From assembly GCA_017409905.1 (NCBI GenBank), contig JAFQRV010000012.1:1-42364 (forward strand): 42,364 bases of DNA, written 5' to 3'. The notes under the pieces were generated by a model. It worked only from the letters and a program-made list of their open reading frames with translations. It searched no databases and was not told where the DNA came from. This stretch comes from Bacilli bacterium. Its GTDB lineage: Bacteria; Bacillota_I; Bacilli_A; ML615J-28; CAG-313. Of the stretch, positions 8,214 through 16,536 are shown piece after piece; the first letter of the stretch is position 1; the number at the start of each line of letters is the position of its first letter. The position numbers and the translations under genes are program-made.

Positions 8214-8621
8214 TTACTCCAAAATAATATGCGCAATTGGAATTAGGAAAAAGAATACCCAACACCATGACCAAATATGAAAATAACAACCTAAGAAAAT
8301 TACTAAAGCAATTATAACCATATCCAATAGTGAAGCAATTGCTTTTTTAATACTTTTATTTTTTAATTTTAAGAATGATTCAATAAAAGGAGAAATTAAT
8401 AATAATGTCCAACTCCATGTCCAACCATTGTCGATTAAAAAGCCACATAAGAAAAAAGCCATTAAAGATACAATAGGCAATATTTTTCTTATTTTAGTTG
8501 ATATTTTATTATTTGTTCTTTTGTTAAATGTGAAAGTACATTTATCTTCATTTTCTTCAATTTCTTCTGAATCAACTTCAATTTCTATTTTAGTTCCATT
8601 ATCATCAATTACAGTTTTCAT
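8214..8621 (-). CDS. Small membrane protein of unknown function, about four TM segments
   Basis: Not recognised. A 135-residue product with an acidic cytoplasmic N-terminus of about 45 residues (VDSEEIEENEDK), followed by hydrophobic segments. Two similar Trp-rich pieces recur: NGWTWSWTLLLISP near 65-78 and HIWSWCWVFFFLIP near 114-127. This suggests an internal duplication of a two-helix unit. Such Trp-rich hairpins occur in small Gram-positive envelope proteins of the PspC/LiaF sort, but I cannot assign one. GAAGGTG precedes the ATG and a good promoter lies 25-53 bases upstream. It is the first gene of a pair with 7422-8210. Confidence 0.78.
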   Translation of the reverse strand: MKTVIDDNGTKIEIEVDSEEIEENEDKCTFTFNKRTNNKISTKIRKILPIVSLMAFFLCGFLIDNGWTWSWTLLLISPFIESFLKLKNKSIKKAIASLLDMVIIALVIFLGCYFHIWSWCWVFFFLIPIAHIILE

Positions 8622-8645
8622 AATACACCTTCTTTTTTCATTTAT

Positions 8646-8674
8646 ATTTTATCATAGTTCACATAATTTTGCAA
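8646..8674 (-). promoter_or_regulatory. Promoter of the 8214-8621 / 7422-8210 gene pair
   Basis: On the minus strand, TTGCAA (8669-8674) is exactly 17 bp from TAAAAT (8646-8651), with TGA just before the -10 box. The same arrangement precedes ecfA1, rpsJ and fba. Confidence 0.75.
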
Positions 8675-8748
8675 TAGAAAATTTATAAGACTTTTTACTT
8701 TATATTCATTTTATAATTTTATATAATATATATATCGAGGTGATCTAG

Positions 8749-9807
8749 ATGAAAAAAGTACTTAACTTTATAACTAAAACTTCTAGTGGAATGGCCACTG
8801 GTTTATTTGCTACTTTAATAATTGGAACAATAATAAAACAATTATGTAGCTTTGGAAATGGTTTTCAAATAGGAATTGATATATCATCAACATTAATTAG
8901 TTTAATGGGTCCAGCAATTGGTCTTGGTGTTGCTTTGTCTCTAAAAGATGAAAATTCAACCCTTGAGCTAGTTTCTTGTTTAGCTTTAGGTGGAATTGCT
9001 AGTGCACTAAATTTGAAAGCATACAATAATCCTGTTCCTACCTTTACCGTTAATGGTGGAAGCAAAAACCCTTTACTTATATACTTAGTAGTAATCTTTA
9101 CTATTATTATTGCAAAAAAGATTTTAAAGAAAAAAACACCTGTTGATATCTTATTAGTTCCTTTCACATATATATTAATAGGATCTATATTAAGTTTTAT
9201 CTTAATCTATCCAAGTTATTACATTATTTTCTTTATTCAAACAATTGTAGAAACAGCTATGCCTTTAATGCCAGTATTTATGTCTATTATAATATCTGTT
9301 ATTATGGGTATGGTATTAACACTACCAATTTCTAGTGTTGCTGTATGTGTTGCGATAAATATTGGAAACACACCACTTGCTGCGGGGGCAGCTGTAATTG
9401 GCTGTACAGCCCAAATGATTGGTTTTGCTGTTCAATCTTTTAGATCAAAAAATAGTATTGGAAAATCTATTAGTGTTGGTATTGGAACATCCATGTTATA
9501 TTGGCCAAATATTATCAAAAAGCCTGCTATATGGTTACCAACTATTTTATCAAGTGCTATTTTAGGACCAATCGGTGTATGTCTATTCGGTACAATGTCT
9601 ACAAGTGCAGGAGCTGGAATGGGAAGTTGTGGTTTAGTTGGTCAAATATCTACTTTAGATGCTATGGGGTATTCTAATCCATTTACATATATATCAATTT
9701 TTGGTATACAAATAATTGGTTCAATTCTTTTAACTTTATTATTTGATTGGATATGTAAAGATATTTTAAAATTATATTCATCTGACGATTTAAAATTAGA
9801 CATTTAA
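8749..9807 (+). CDS. PTS EIIC-like membrane permease
   Basis: A 352-residue integral membrane protein with about nine to ten hydrophobic segments. It matches what I know of the PTS_EIIC_2 family: Gly-rich GPAIGLGVALSLKDE (about 54-68), LPISSVAVCVAINIGNTPLAAGAAVIGCTA (about 187-216, shown in part), SFRSKNSIGKSISVGIGTSM and a SAGAGMGSCGLVGQ stretch near 286-299. Family membership implies sugar or small-molecule transport, but no EIIA or EIIB partner lies nearby, so PTS function is uncertain. GAGGTGAT precedes the ATG at good spacing. Two TATAAT boxes (8712-8717 and 8722-8727) are upstream, without clear -35 boxes. It stands alone, with a terminator directly after its stop. Confidence 0.8.
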   Translation: MKKVLNFITKTSSGMATGLFATLIIGTIIKQLCSFGNGFQIGIDISSTLISLMGPAIGLGVALSLKDENSTLELVSCLALGGIASALNLKAYNNPVPTFTVNGGSKNPLLIYLVVIFTIIIAKKILKKKTPVDILLVPFTYILIGSILSFILIYPSYYIIFFIQTIVETAMPLMPVFMSIIISVIMGMVLTLPISSVAVCVAINIGNTPLAAGAAVIGCTAQMIGFAVQSFRSKNSIGKSISVGIGTSMLYWPNIIKKPAIWLPTILSSAILGPIGVCLFGTMSTSAGAGMGSCGLVGQISTLDAMGYSNPFTYISIFGIQIIGSILLTLLFDWICKDILKLYSSDDLKLDI

Positions 9808-9840
9808 AAAGAGGATTTCTTTTGAAATCCTCTTTCTTTT
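9808..9840. terminator. Bidirectional terminator between EIIC-like gene and nifJ
   Basis: A 12-bp stem, AAAGAGGATTTC (9808-9819) with GAAATCCTCTTT (9824-9835), has a TTTT loop. A T-run follows on the plus strand and TTTTTAAATG on the minus strand. It lies between convergent genes. Confidence 0.92.
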
Positions 9841-9846
9841 TTTTAA

Positions 9847-12800
9847 TTATTCTTCAACAGAAAAATCCATGTTTAACATTCTTTGATAGTTGTTATAACG
9901 TTTTTGTGCTTCTGCTTTATTTTGAACTAATAATGCTTCAGCTTCAGCTGGATTAATTGTCTTTAATTGAGCATAACGAGTTTCACTCATTAGATATTCT
10001 TCATACTTAGACCAATCTGGTGCTTTAGAATCAACTACTAATGGGTTCTTACCTTGTTGAGCTAATCTTGGATCGTATCTTAATAATGTCCAATAACCAC
10101 ATTCAACAGCAAGTTTAGCTTGTTCTTGTGATTTAGCCATACCACGTTTTAAACCATGGTTGATACATGGAGAATATGCGATAACGATTGATGGTCCATG
10201 ATAGCTTTCTGCTTCTTTCATAGCTTTTAATAATTGAGCTTGGCTAGCACCATGAGCAACATATGCTACATATACATGTCCATAACTCATAGCAATAGCT
10301 GCTAAGTCTTTTTTCTTACCATGTTTACCAGCTGCAGTAAATTTAGCGATTGAAGCAGTTGGAGATGATTTAGAAGATTGTCCACCAGTGTTAGAGTATA
10401 CTTCTGTATCTAATACTAAAATATTAATATCTTCATTATTTGCGATAACGTGATCTAATCCTCCGTAACCGATGTCATAAGCCCATCCGTCACCACCAAA
10501 GATCCATTGTGATCTCTTAACAATATAGTTCTTTAATCCAAGGATTTCTTTAGCAACAGGACAATCTTTAGTTTCAAGAATTGGAACTAATTGATCTCTA
10601 ACTTCTGCAGTTACAGCACCATCTTCACGGTTAGCTAACCATTTTTCGAATAATACTTTAACTTGTTCATCACATACGCCTTCTTCTAATGCTTTTTCCA
10701 TTACAACAGCAATATGATCACGAAGAGCTGTATCACCAGCTTTCATACCGAAACCAAATTCAGCATTATCTTCGAATAATGAATTTGCCCATGCAGGTCC
10801 TCTACCATCTTTATTTACAGTATATGGACTTGTTGGATATGATCCACCATAAATTGATGAACATCCAGTAGCGTTAGCAACTACCATTCTGTCACCAAAT
10901 AATTGAGTAATTAATTTAACATAAGGAGTTTCTCCACAACCGCCGCAAGCACCACTGAATTCAAATAATGGTTGAGCAAATTGTGAATTTTTTGGATTAG
11001 AGAATTTATCAACTAGATTATCTTTATAAGTAACTTCATTGAAGAAATATTGAGCTTGTTCAGCAGAACCTGCTTTGATAGCTTCTTCAAGTGGTACCAT
11101 AGTAAGAGCTTTTCCTTTAGGAGCTGGACATTGGTTAACACAAACTTCACAACCTGTACAGTCAAGTGCAGAAATTTGTAATGAATATTGTAAACCTTCT
11201 AAGCCTTTTCCAATTGGTTTTAAAGTCTTAGTGCCTTTAGGAGCGTGTGCCATTTCTTCTTCAGTAGCTAAGAATGGACGAATTACAGCGTGTGGACAAA
11301 CAAATGCACATTGGTTACATTGAATACAGTTTTCTGGATTCCATGCAGGTACAAAGCTTGCAGTTCCACGTTTTTCATATTGAGCAGTACCAGCTGGCAT
11401 TGTTCCATCTGGATATTCAGCAAATACAGAAACAGGTAAATCATAACCTTTAATAGCATTAACTGGATCAGCAATTTCACGTACGAATGAAGGACGAGAT
11501 TCATCAACTTTAGCTTTTGCAACTTTTAATTTAGCCCATGCTGGATCAACAGTAACTTCAACTAAACCATTTGCACCACGATCGATAGCTTGATAGTTCA
11601 TTTCTACAATTGCATCACCTTTACGGCTATATGCTTTATAAGCATATTTTTTCATTAATTCTTGTGCTCTTTCATAAGGCATAATTTGTTCATTTAATTT
11701 GAAGAATGCTGATTGAAGAATAGTATTAGTTCTACTTCCTAAACCAATTTCACGAGCTAGGTGAACAGCATCGATGATATAGAATTTAGCATTCTTTTGA
11801 GCTAATTGTTTTTTGAATGCATTTGGTAAATGTTTAACTAATGTTTCAGCATCATGAACAGTATTTAATAAGAATGTTCCGCCATCTTTTAAGCAGCTTA
11901 ACATATCATATTTTTCAACATAAGCTTCATTACTACAACTTACAAAGTCAGCTTTGCTAACTAAGTAAGGAGAAGTAATTGGTTTTGGACCAAATCTTAA
12001 ATGGCTTCGTGTAACACCACCAGATTTTTTAGAGTCATAAGCAAAATATGCTTGAGCATATAAATCAGTATTATCACCAATAATTTTAATAGTGCTCTTA
12101 TTTGCACCTACAGTACCATCACTACCTAAACCATAGAATACTAATTCAGAAACTTCTTCATTAACACGTACTTCTGGGCCAACAGGAATACTTAAATGAG
12201 TAACGTCATCATTGATACCTACAGTAAAGTTATCATGACCTTTCTTAGCTAAGTGTTTATAAACAGCGATCATTTGAGCAGGAGTAGTATCCTTGCTTGA
12301 TAAACCATATCTACCACCAATAATGAATGGAGCATGTTTAGCGCCGTATAAAGCATTCTTAACATCTAAGTATAGAGGTTCACCGTTTGAACCAGGTTCT
12401 TTTGTTCTATCTAAAACAGCAATACGTTTTACAGTTTGAGGTAAAACATTTAATAAATATTCTTTTGCAAATGGACGATATAAGTGTACAACTACACAAC
12501 CAACTTTAGCACCTTGAGCTCTTAAGTAATCAACTGCTTCTTTGATTGTTTCAGTAGCACTACCCATAGCAATAATAACATCAGTAGCATCTTCTGCACC
12601 ATAATAAACAAATGGAGCATAATCACGACCAGTTTCTTCAGAGATTGCTTTCATATATTTAGCAACGATTGCAGGAACTGCATCATAATATTTATTTTGT
12701 AATTCTCTTGTTTGGAAATAAACGTCATCGTTTTGAGCTGTACCACGAGTTACAGGTTTTTCAAAAGTTAACGCTCTTTCACGGAATCTCTTAACAGCAT

Positions 12801-13395
12801 CCCAATCAATAAGTTTTTCATAAACTTCATAATCCATAACTTCAACTTTTTGAATTTCATGACTTGTTCTGAAACCATCGAAGAAATGAACAAATGGAAC
12901 ACTAGATTCAATTGTTGCTAAATGAGCAACACCGGCTAAATCCATAACTTCTTGTACACTTGATGTAGCAAGCATAGCAAAACCAGTTTGACGGCATGCC
13001 ATAACGTCTTGGTGATCGCCAAAAATTGATAATGATTGTGCAGCTAATGCACGTGCAGCAACGTGAATAACGCATGGTAGTAATTCACCAGCGATTTTAT
13101 ACATGTTTGGCACTTTTAATAATAAACCTTGGCTTGCTGTAAATGTAGTAGTAAATGCACCAGCTTGTAATGAACCGTGTACTGAACCAGCAGCACCAGC
13201 TTCAGATTGCATTTCAACAACTTTAACAGGCATTCCAAATAAATTTTTTCTACCTTGGCTTGACCATAAGTCAACATTTTCAGCCATAGGAGAAGATGGT
13301 GTGATAGGATAAATACCAGCTACTTCAGTAAACGCATACGCAGCATGAGCGGCAGCAGTATTCCCATCCATTGATTGGAAAACTTTTTTAGACAT
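9847..13395 (-). CDS. nifJ: Pyruvate:ferredoxin (flavodoxin) oxidoreductase
   Basis: Single-chain homodimeric enzyme that converts pyruvate and CoA to acetyl-CoA and CO2 while reducing ferredoxin or flavodoxin, a core step of anaerobic metabolism. It has 1182 residues, normal for the fused form. The N-terminal domain opens with DGNTAAAHAAYAFTEVAGIYPITPSSPMAE (shown by its key DGNTAAAHAAYAFTEV). Two ferredoxin-type 4Fe-4S motifs follow, CIQCNQCAFVCP (near 690) and CTGCEVCVNQCP (near 747). The proximal-cluster and TPP region begins with CGGCGE near 816 and has GGDGWAYDIGYGGLDH near 970. AGGAGG precedes the ATG. It is monocistronic, with its own promoter and terminator. Codon choice is more GC-rich than its neighbours, consistent with high expression. 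It needs three 4Fe-4S clusters per chain, so it depends on the SUF system. Confidence 0.98.
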   Translation of the reverse strand: MSKKVFQSMDGNTAAAHAAYAFTEVAGIYPITPSSPMAENVDLWSSQGRKNLFGMPVKVVEMQSEAGAAGSVHGSLQAGAFTTTFTASQGLLLKVPNMYKIAGELLPCVIHVAARALAAQSLSIFGDHQDVMACRQTGFAMLATSSVQEVMDLAGVAHLATIESSVPFVHFFDGFRTSHEIQKVEVMDYEVYEKLIDWDAVKRFRERALTFEKPVTRGTAQNDDVYFQTRELQNKYYDAVPAIVAKYMKAISEETGRDYAPFVYYGAEDATDVIIAMGSATETIKEAVDYLRAQGAKVGCVVVHLYRPFAKEYLLNVLPQTVKRIAVLDRTKEPGSNGEPLYLDVKNALYGAKHAPFIIGGRYGLSSKDTTPAQMIAVYKHLAKKGHDNFTVGINDDVTHLSIPVGPEVRVNEEVSELVFYGLGSDGTVGANKSTIKIIGDNTDLYAQAYFAYDSKKSGGVTRSHLRFGPKPITSPYLVSKADFVSCSNEAYVEKYDMLSCLKDGGTFLLNTVHDAETLVKHLPNAFKKQLAQKNAKFYIIDAVHLAREIGLGSRTNTILQSAFFKLNEQIMPYERAQELMKKYAYKAYSRKGDAIVEMNYQAIDRGANGLVEVTVDPAWAKLKVAKAKVDESRPSFVREIADPVNAIKGYDLPVSVFAEYPDGTMPAGTAQYEKRGTASFVPAWNPENCIQCNQCAFVCPHAVIRPFLATEEEMAHAPKGTKTLKPIGKGLEGLQYSLQISALDCTGCEVCVNQCPAPKGKALTMVPLEEAIKAGSAEQAQYFFNEVTYKDNLVDKFSNPKNSQFAQPLFEFSGACGGCGETPYVKLITQLFGDRMVVANATGCSSIYGGSYPTSPYTVNKDGRGPAWANSLFEDNAEFGFGMKAGDTALRDHIAVVMEKALEEGVCDEQVKVLFEKWLANREDGAVTAEVRDQLVPILETKDCPVAKEILGLKNYIVKRSQWIFGGDGWAYDIGYGGLDHVIANNEDINILVLDTEVYSNTGGQSSKSSPTASIAKFTAAGKHGKKKDLAAIAMSYGHVYVAYVAHGASQAQLLKAMKEAESYHGPSIVIAYSPCINHGLKRGMAKSQEQAKLAVECGYWTLLRYDPRLAQQGKNPLVVDSKAPDWSKYEEYLMSETRYAQLKTINPAEAEALLVQNKAEAQKRYNNYQRMLNMDFSVEE

Positions 13396-13427
13396 AACAA
13401 ATTCCTCCTAGTTATATTTCGTTACTT

Positions 13428-13436
13428 ATTATAACA
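13428..13436 (-). promoter_or_regulatory. Extended -10 promoter of nifJ
   Basis: On the minus strand TGTTATAAT occupies 13428-13436, a complete extended -10. The position 17 bp upstream (TAGCGA) is a poor -35. Transcription would start near 13421, giving a leader of about 25 bases. Confidence 0.6.
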
Positions 13437-13582
13437 TAATTTACTTTTTTTCGCTAGCAATTAGTAACACAAGTTTAAAATACAGACAGCAAACTAAATT
13501 TATACCAAGCAAAAAATTCCTATATAAATTAATTAAATGTATATTTTTTTAATATTTGGATAAACTAAAATCGGTGAAAAAA

Positions 13583-14104
13583 ATGAATAAACATAAAGAA
13601 AAACACATTGGATTAATATGCCAAAACGAAACTCTTTTCCAAAATTTATTTAATAAAATTTATTTGAATTTAAGATATAATAATTCAGACTATATATATA
13701 ATTTTATTACCTTTTCAGATACTAAAACATTAGAATATGATTATATAATCTTAATCGATAAAAATACAAATTATGAAATTAATTATTTAAGACATTACAT
13801 TAATTATCATAATACTATATCGATCATCAATACCGATATAATTGATTATAATAGCATAGCTAATTTGGGAGATATTGTTTCATATGGGTTCAATTCTAAC
13901 AGTGATTATATAATTAAAAATATATATCAAAATAACAAATTAACTATTTTTAATCTAGAGTTTAATAATTCAATCAGAGAGTTATATTGTATAATATATA
14001 ATAAGGAAGAGCTATTATATATAGTTTCTATTTTACTTTTATTGTTAAATGAAAGATATAAGTTTGACGATATTAAATATGCAATACAAAAAGTAGGACA
14101 TTAA
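13583..14104 (+). CDS. Unrecognised protein with Mur-ligase-like central-domain features
   Basis: Not securely recognised. The product has 173 residues and is very rich in Asn, Ile and Tyr. It starts with IGLICQNETLFQ, which occupies the place of a Mur-ligase P-loop but lacks the GK[T/S]. The run SIINTDIIDYNSIANLGD followed by IVSYGFNSNSDYIIKNI resembles the Mur middle domain (pattern: v-N-D-D, YGF, DY, NI). The end, LLYIVSILLLLLNERYKFDDIKYAI, resembles the HNvxNalAA helix and DD-I of those enzymes without the conserved His-Asn. So it could be a degenerate or trimmed Mur-ligase relative without ATPase residues. I choose ATG 13583 because GGTGA sits six bases upstream; in-frame TTG 13556 and GTG 13574 are alternatives. 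It is convergent with rsmI. Confidence 0.6.
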   Translation: MNKHKEKHIGLICQNETLFQNLFNKIYLNLRYNNSDYIYNFITFSDTKTLEYDYIILIDKNTNYEINYLRHYINYHNTISIINTDIIDYNSIANLGDIVSYGFNSNSDYIIKNIYQNNKLTIFNLEFNNSIRELYCIIYNKEELLYIVSILLLLLNERYKFDDIKYAIQKVGH

Positions 14105-14115
14105 TCCTACTTTTT
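14088..14115. terminator. Bidirectional terminator overlapping the stops of two convergent genes
   Basis: An 11-bp stem, AAAAAGTAGGA (14088-14098) with TCCTACTTTTT (14105-14115), has a 6-base loop. It contains the TAA of the plus-strand gene and the TAG of rsmI, so both genes end within the hairpin. Confidence 0.9.
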
Positions 14116-14961
14116 TACCTTTTCATATACTTCTTTTTTAGATATATGTCTATCGTTAGCTACTTTTTTCAAAGCTTCTTTATGATCAATACCACTATCA
14201 ATATAATGTTTATAATGTTCTTCTATAGTTAATTCATTTAATTCAATTATATGTTCTTCTATAGGATTACTATTACCTTCCATTATAACAACCATCTCGC
14301 CCTTTATAGAATCAACCACTTCTAATATTTCAATGGCAGTTCCTCTGATATATTCTTCATGCAATTTTGTTAATTCTCTCGCAAGAGTTATTTTTCTGTT
14401 AGGATAAATATCTACTAATATCTTTAGAGTTTCTTCTATACGATGTGGTGACTCATAAAAAACAATAGTTTCTTCTCTATTATATAATTCTTTTAATTCT
14501 TGTCTTCTTTTAGATGATTTAGAGTTTAAAAATCCTGCAAAATAAAATGGATGAGCAGTAATACCTGAAGCTATTAATGCTGATATCCCAGCTGATGCCC
14601 CAGGAACAACAATTATATCAATATCTTGTTCAATGGCTTCTTTTGTAACAATCCAACCCGGATCGCTAATAACAGGCATACCTGCATCAGAAATTATTGC
14701 AACGTTTAACCCTTCTTTTACTGTTCTTATGATTTCTTGACTAATTTCATTTTCATTAAATAAGTGGACGCTTTTTAGTTTAGTATTAATTTTATAGTGA
14801 TCAAGTAATTTTCTTGATGTTCTTGTGTCTTCACAATAAATTATATCAACACTATTTAATGTTTTTACCGCTCTGAAAGTAATATCCTCCAAATTTCCAA
14901 TGGGAGTTGCAACTAGATATAACTTTGCATTTTCTTTTTCAAAACTTTTTTGTCTTTTCAT
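14107..14961 (-). CDS. rsmI: RsmI, 16S rRNA (cytidine-1402-2'-O)-methyltransferase
   Basis: Methylates the ribose of C1402 in the decoding centre of 16S rRNA using SAM. The 284-residue product has the family's tetrapyrrole-methylase fold: LYLVATPIGNLEDITFRA at the N-terminus, YCEDTRTSRKLL, the SAM site SDAGMPVISDPG, VPGASAGISALIASG, and FYESPHRI with LARELTKLHEE. It is last in the tmk-holB-ricT-trmN-rsmI run, two bases after trmN, as in Bacillus (yabC). Confidence 0.96.
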   Translation of the reverse strand: MKRQKSFEKENAKLYLVATPIGNLEDITFRAVKTLNSVDIIYCEDTRTSRKLLDHYKINTKLKSVHLFNENEISQEIIRTVKEGLNVAIISDAGMPVISDPGWIVTKEAIEQDIDIIVVPGASAGISALIASGITAHPFYFAGFLNSKSSKRRQELKELYNREETIVFYESPHRIEETLKILVDIYPNRKITLARELTKLHEEYIRGTAIEILEVVDSIKGEMVVIMEGNSNPIEEHIIELNELTIEEHYKHYIDSGIDHKEALKKVANDRHISKKEVYEKVKK

Positions 14962-14963
14962 AT

Positions 14964-15707
14964 CTACCTCTTTGATTGGTAATTAAATATTTTTAAAACT
15001 TCTTTAGTATAACTTCCATCTAGATTATGAACATACAAAGGTTTCAATATTTTTAGTCCGCCTTTTTTTGTACTCTTTTTCCCTTCTATCAATACTAATA
15101 AGCTTTCTGAAGAGTTCTTTTTTGGATATACAAATTTTATTCTTTTTGGTTCAATCCCATATTTTCTAAACATTTCTAAAATATCCAAAAGTCTTTCAGT
15201 TCTGTGAACCATAGTGAATGTACCATTATCTTTTAATAACTTTCTAACAGAATCCAACAATTCTTCTAACGATAAAGTAACTTCATGGCGAGCTATTGTT
15301 AAATAGTCATTTTTATTAATGTTGCTTGTTTCCTTGTATACAAAAAATGGGGGATTACATGTTATAACATCATACTTAGAAACACCAATTTTTTTGTGAT
15401 AACCTCTTACATCATCATTAATAATTCTAATCTGTTGTTCTAAGTTATTAAGTTCAACACTTCTTATAGCTGAATCACATAATTCTTTTTGTATTTCAAT
15501 ACCTTCAATTATGCTACTTGTTCTTAAAGATAAGAACAATGGAATAAATCCATTGCCCGTTCCTATGTCCAATATTCTTTTATCTTGTGGATTAATTGTA
15601 ACAAACTCTGCTAATAAAGTTGAATCTAAAGAAAAATTGAATTTTTCAGTATCTTGGATTATTTTTAATCCATCATAACCCAATAAATCATTAATTACTT
15701 CAGCCAT
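14964..15707 (-). CDS. TrmN6/YabB-type SAM-dependent N6-adenine methyltransferase
   Basis: A class I methyltransferase related to TrmN6 (tRNA1-Val adenine-37 N6-methylation in E. coli) and Bacillus YabB. The 247-residue product has the SAM motif DIGTGNG (47-53) and the catalytic NPPF (118-121) of N6-adenine enzymes, plus DSTLLAEFV typical of the YabB group. The start is the ATG at 15707, one base after the ricT stop; an upstream in-frame ATG at 15746 lies inside ricT and would add 13 unrelated residues. Its place between ricT and rsmI matches Bacillus. The exact RNA target here is inferred. Confidence 0.9.
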   Translation of the reverse strand: MAEVINDLLGYDGLKIIQDTEKFNFSLDSTLLAEFVTINPQDKRILDIGTGNGFIPLFLSLRTSSIIEGIEIQKELCDSAIRSVELNNLEQQIRIINDDVRGYHKKIGVSKYDVITCNPPFFVYKETSNINKNDYLTIARHEVTLSLEELLDSVRKLLKDNGTFTMVHRTERLLDILEMFRKYGIEPKRIKFVYPKKNSSESLLVLIEGKKSTKKGGLKILKPLYVHNLDGSYTKEVLKIFNYQSKR

Positions 15708-15708
15708 A

Positions 15709-16524
15709 TTAATTTCTTCTAGGAACCACTTCAACTTCAGTTGCATAATGTGAAACAGGAAGAGAATCTGGAGATTCTTGTGTTCTAACTATTTGTTTGA
15801 TATAATCAACACCAATTACTTTACAATATTCACATGTTGGTGTTTTTACATATGATCCAACAGAAGGAACTAATTCTTTTAATTCTTGATATAATTCATT
15901 TTCATATGCAATACAACACATTAATTTTCCGCATAAACCACTAATTTTATTTGTGTTTAAACTCATGGCTTGGTCTTTAGCCATTTTCATTGTTACAATA
16001 TCAAAATTTTTAATAAAACTTCTACAACATATTTCTCTTCCACAACTACCAAGTCCGCCTAAAAGTCTAGCACCTTCTCTAGCACCAATTTGTCTTAGTT
16101 CTACTCTTGATTTGAAGTGTGGAGTTAGTCTTTTTAATAAATCTCTAAAGTCTACTCTATCATCAGCAGTATAGAACAATATTACTTTTGATCTGTCAAA
16201 AGTATATTCGGCATCTAACGGTTTCATTTCTAAGTCTAGTTTTAATACTTCTTCTTTAAAAAATTTAAAAGCCTCTTTAGCATCTTCTGTATTTTTTTGT
16301 TCTTGGATAACATCCTTATGATTTGCTTTTCTTAAAATTTTCTTGACTTCTGTTTCAAAAGTAGATTCATCAAGTTCGTGATTGTCTAATATTACTTTTC
16401 CCAACTCTACTCCTCGAACAGTTTCAACTATTACATGATCTCCAACTTGAAATTTAACATTTAAAGGGTTAAAATAATATATTCTTCCCATGCCTTTAAA
16501 TTGTACACCTATAACTTCAATCAT
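15709..16524 (-). CDS. ricT: RicT/YaaT, PSP1-domain protein
   Basis: Homologue of Bacillus RicT (YaaT), which with RicA and RicF forms an Fe-S-containing complex that helps RNase Y mature some mRNAs and influences the Spo0A phosphorelay. The 271-residue product has an N-terminal beta domain (residues 1-45) and the PSP1 domain. Conserved cysteines are C161, C166, C167 (GSCGREICCRSF) and C198, C203, C204 (GLCGKLMCCIAYE); an additional CEYC pair lies at 231-234. It sits between holB and trmN as in Bacillus. RicA and RicF are not in this window. Confidence 0.95.
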   Translation of the reverse strand: MIEVIGVQFKGMGRIYYFNPLNVKFQVGDHVIVETVRGVELGKVILDNHELDESTFETEVKKILRKANHKDVIQEQKNTEDAKEAFKFFKEEVLKLDLEMKPLDAEYTFDRSKVILFYTADDRVDFRDLLKRLTPHFKSRVELRQIGAREGARLLGGLGSCGREICCRSFIKNFDIVTMKMAKDQAMSLNTNKISGLCGKLMCCIAYENELYQELKELVPSVGSYVKTPTCEYCKVIGVDYIKQIVRTQESPDSLPVSHYATEVEVVPRRN

Positions 16525-16536
16525 GTTTACTCCTTT

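Noticed and set aside
11075..11323. Plus-strand and other-frame open reading frames inside nifJ and other large genes
   Set aside because: They lie opposite strongly conserved genes, have no ribosome binding sites and no recognisable protein features; they are by-products of codon bias.
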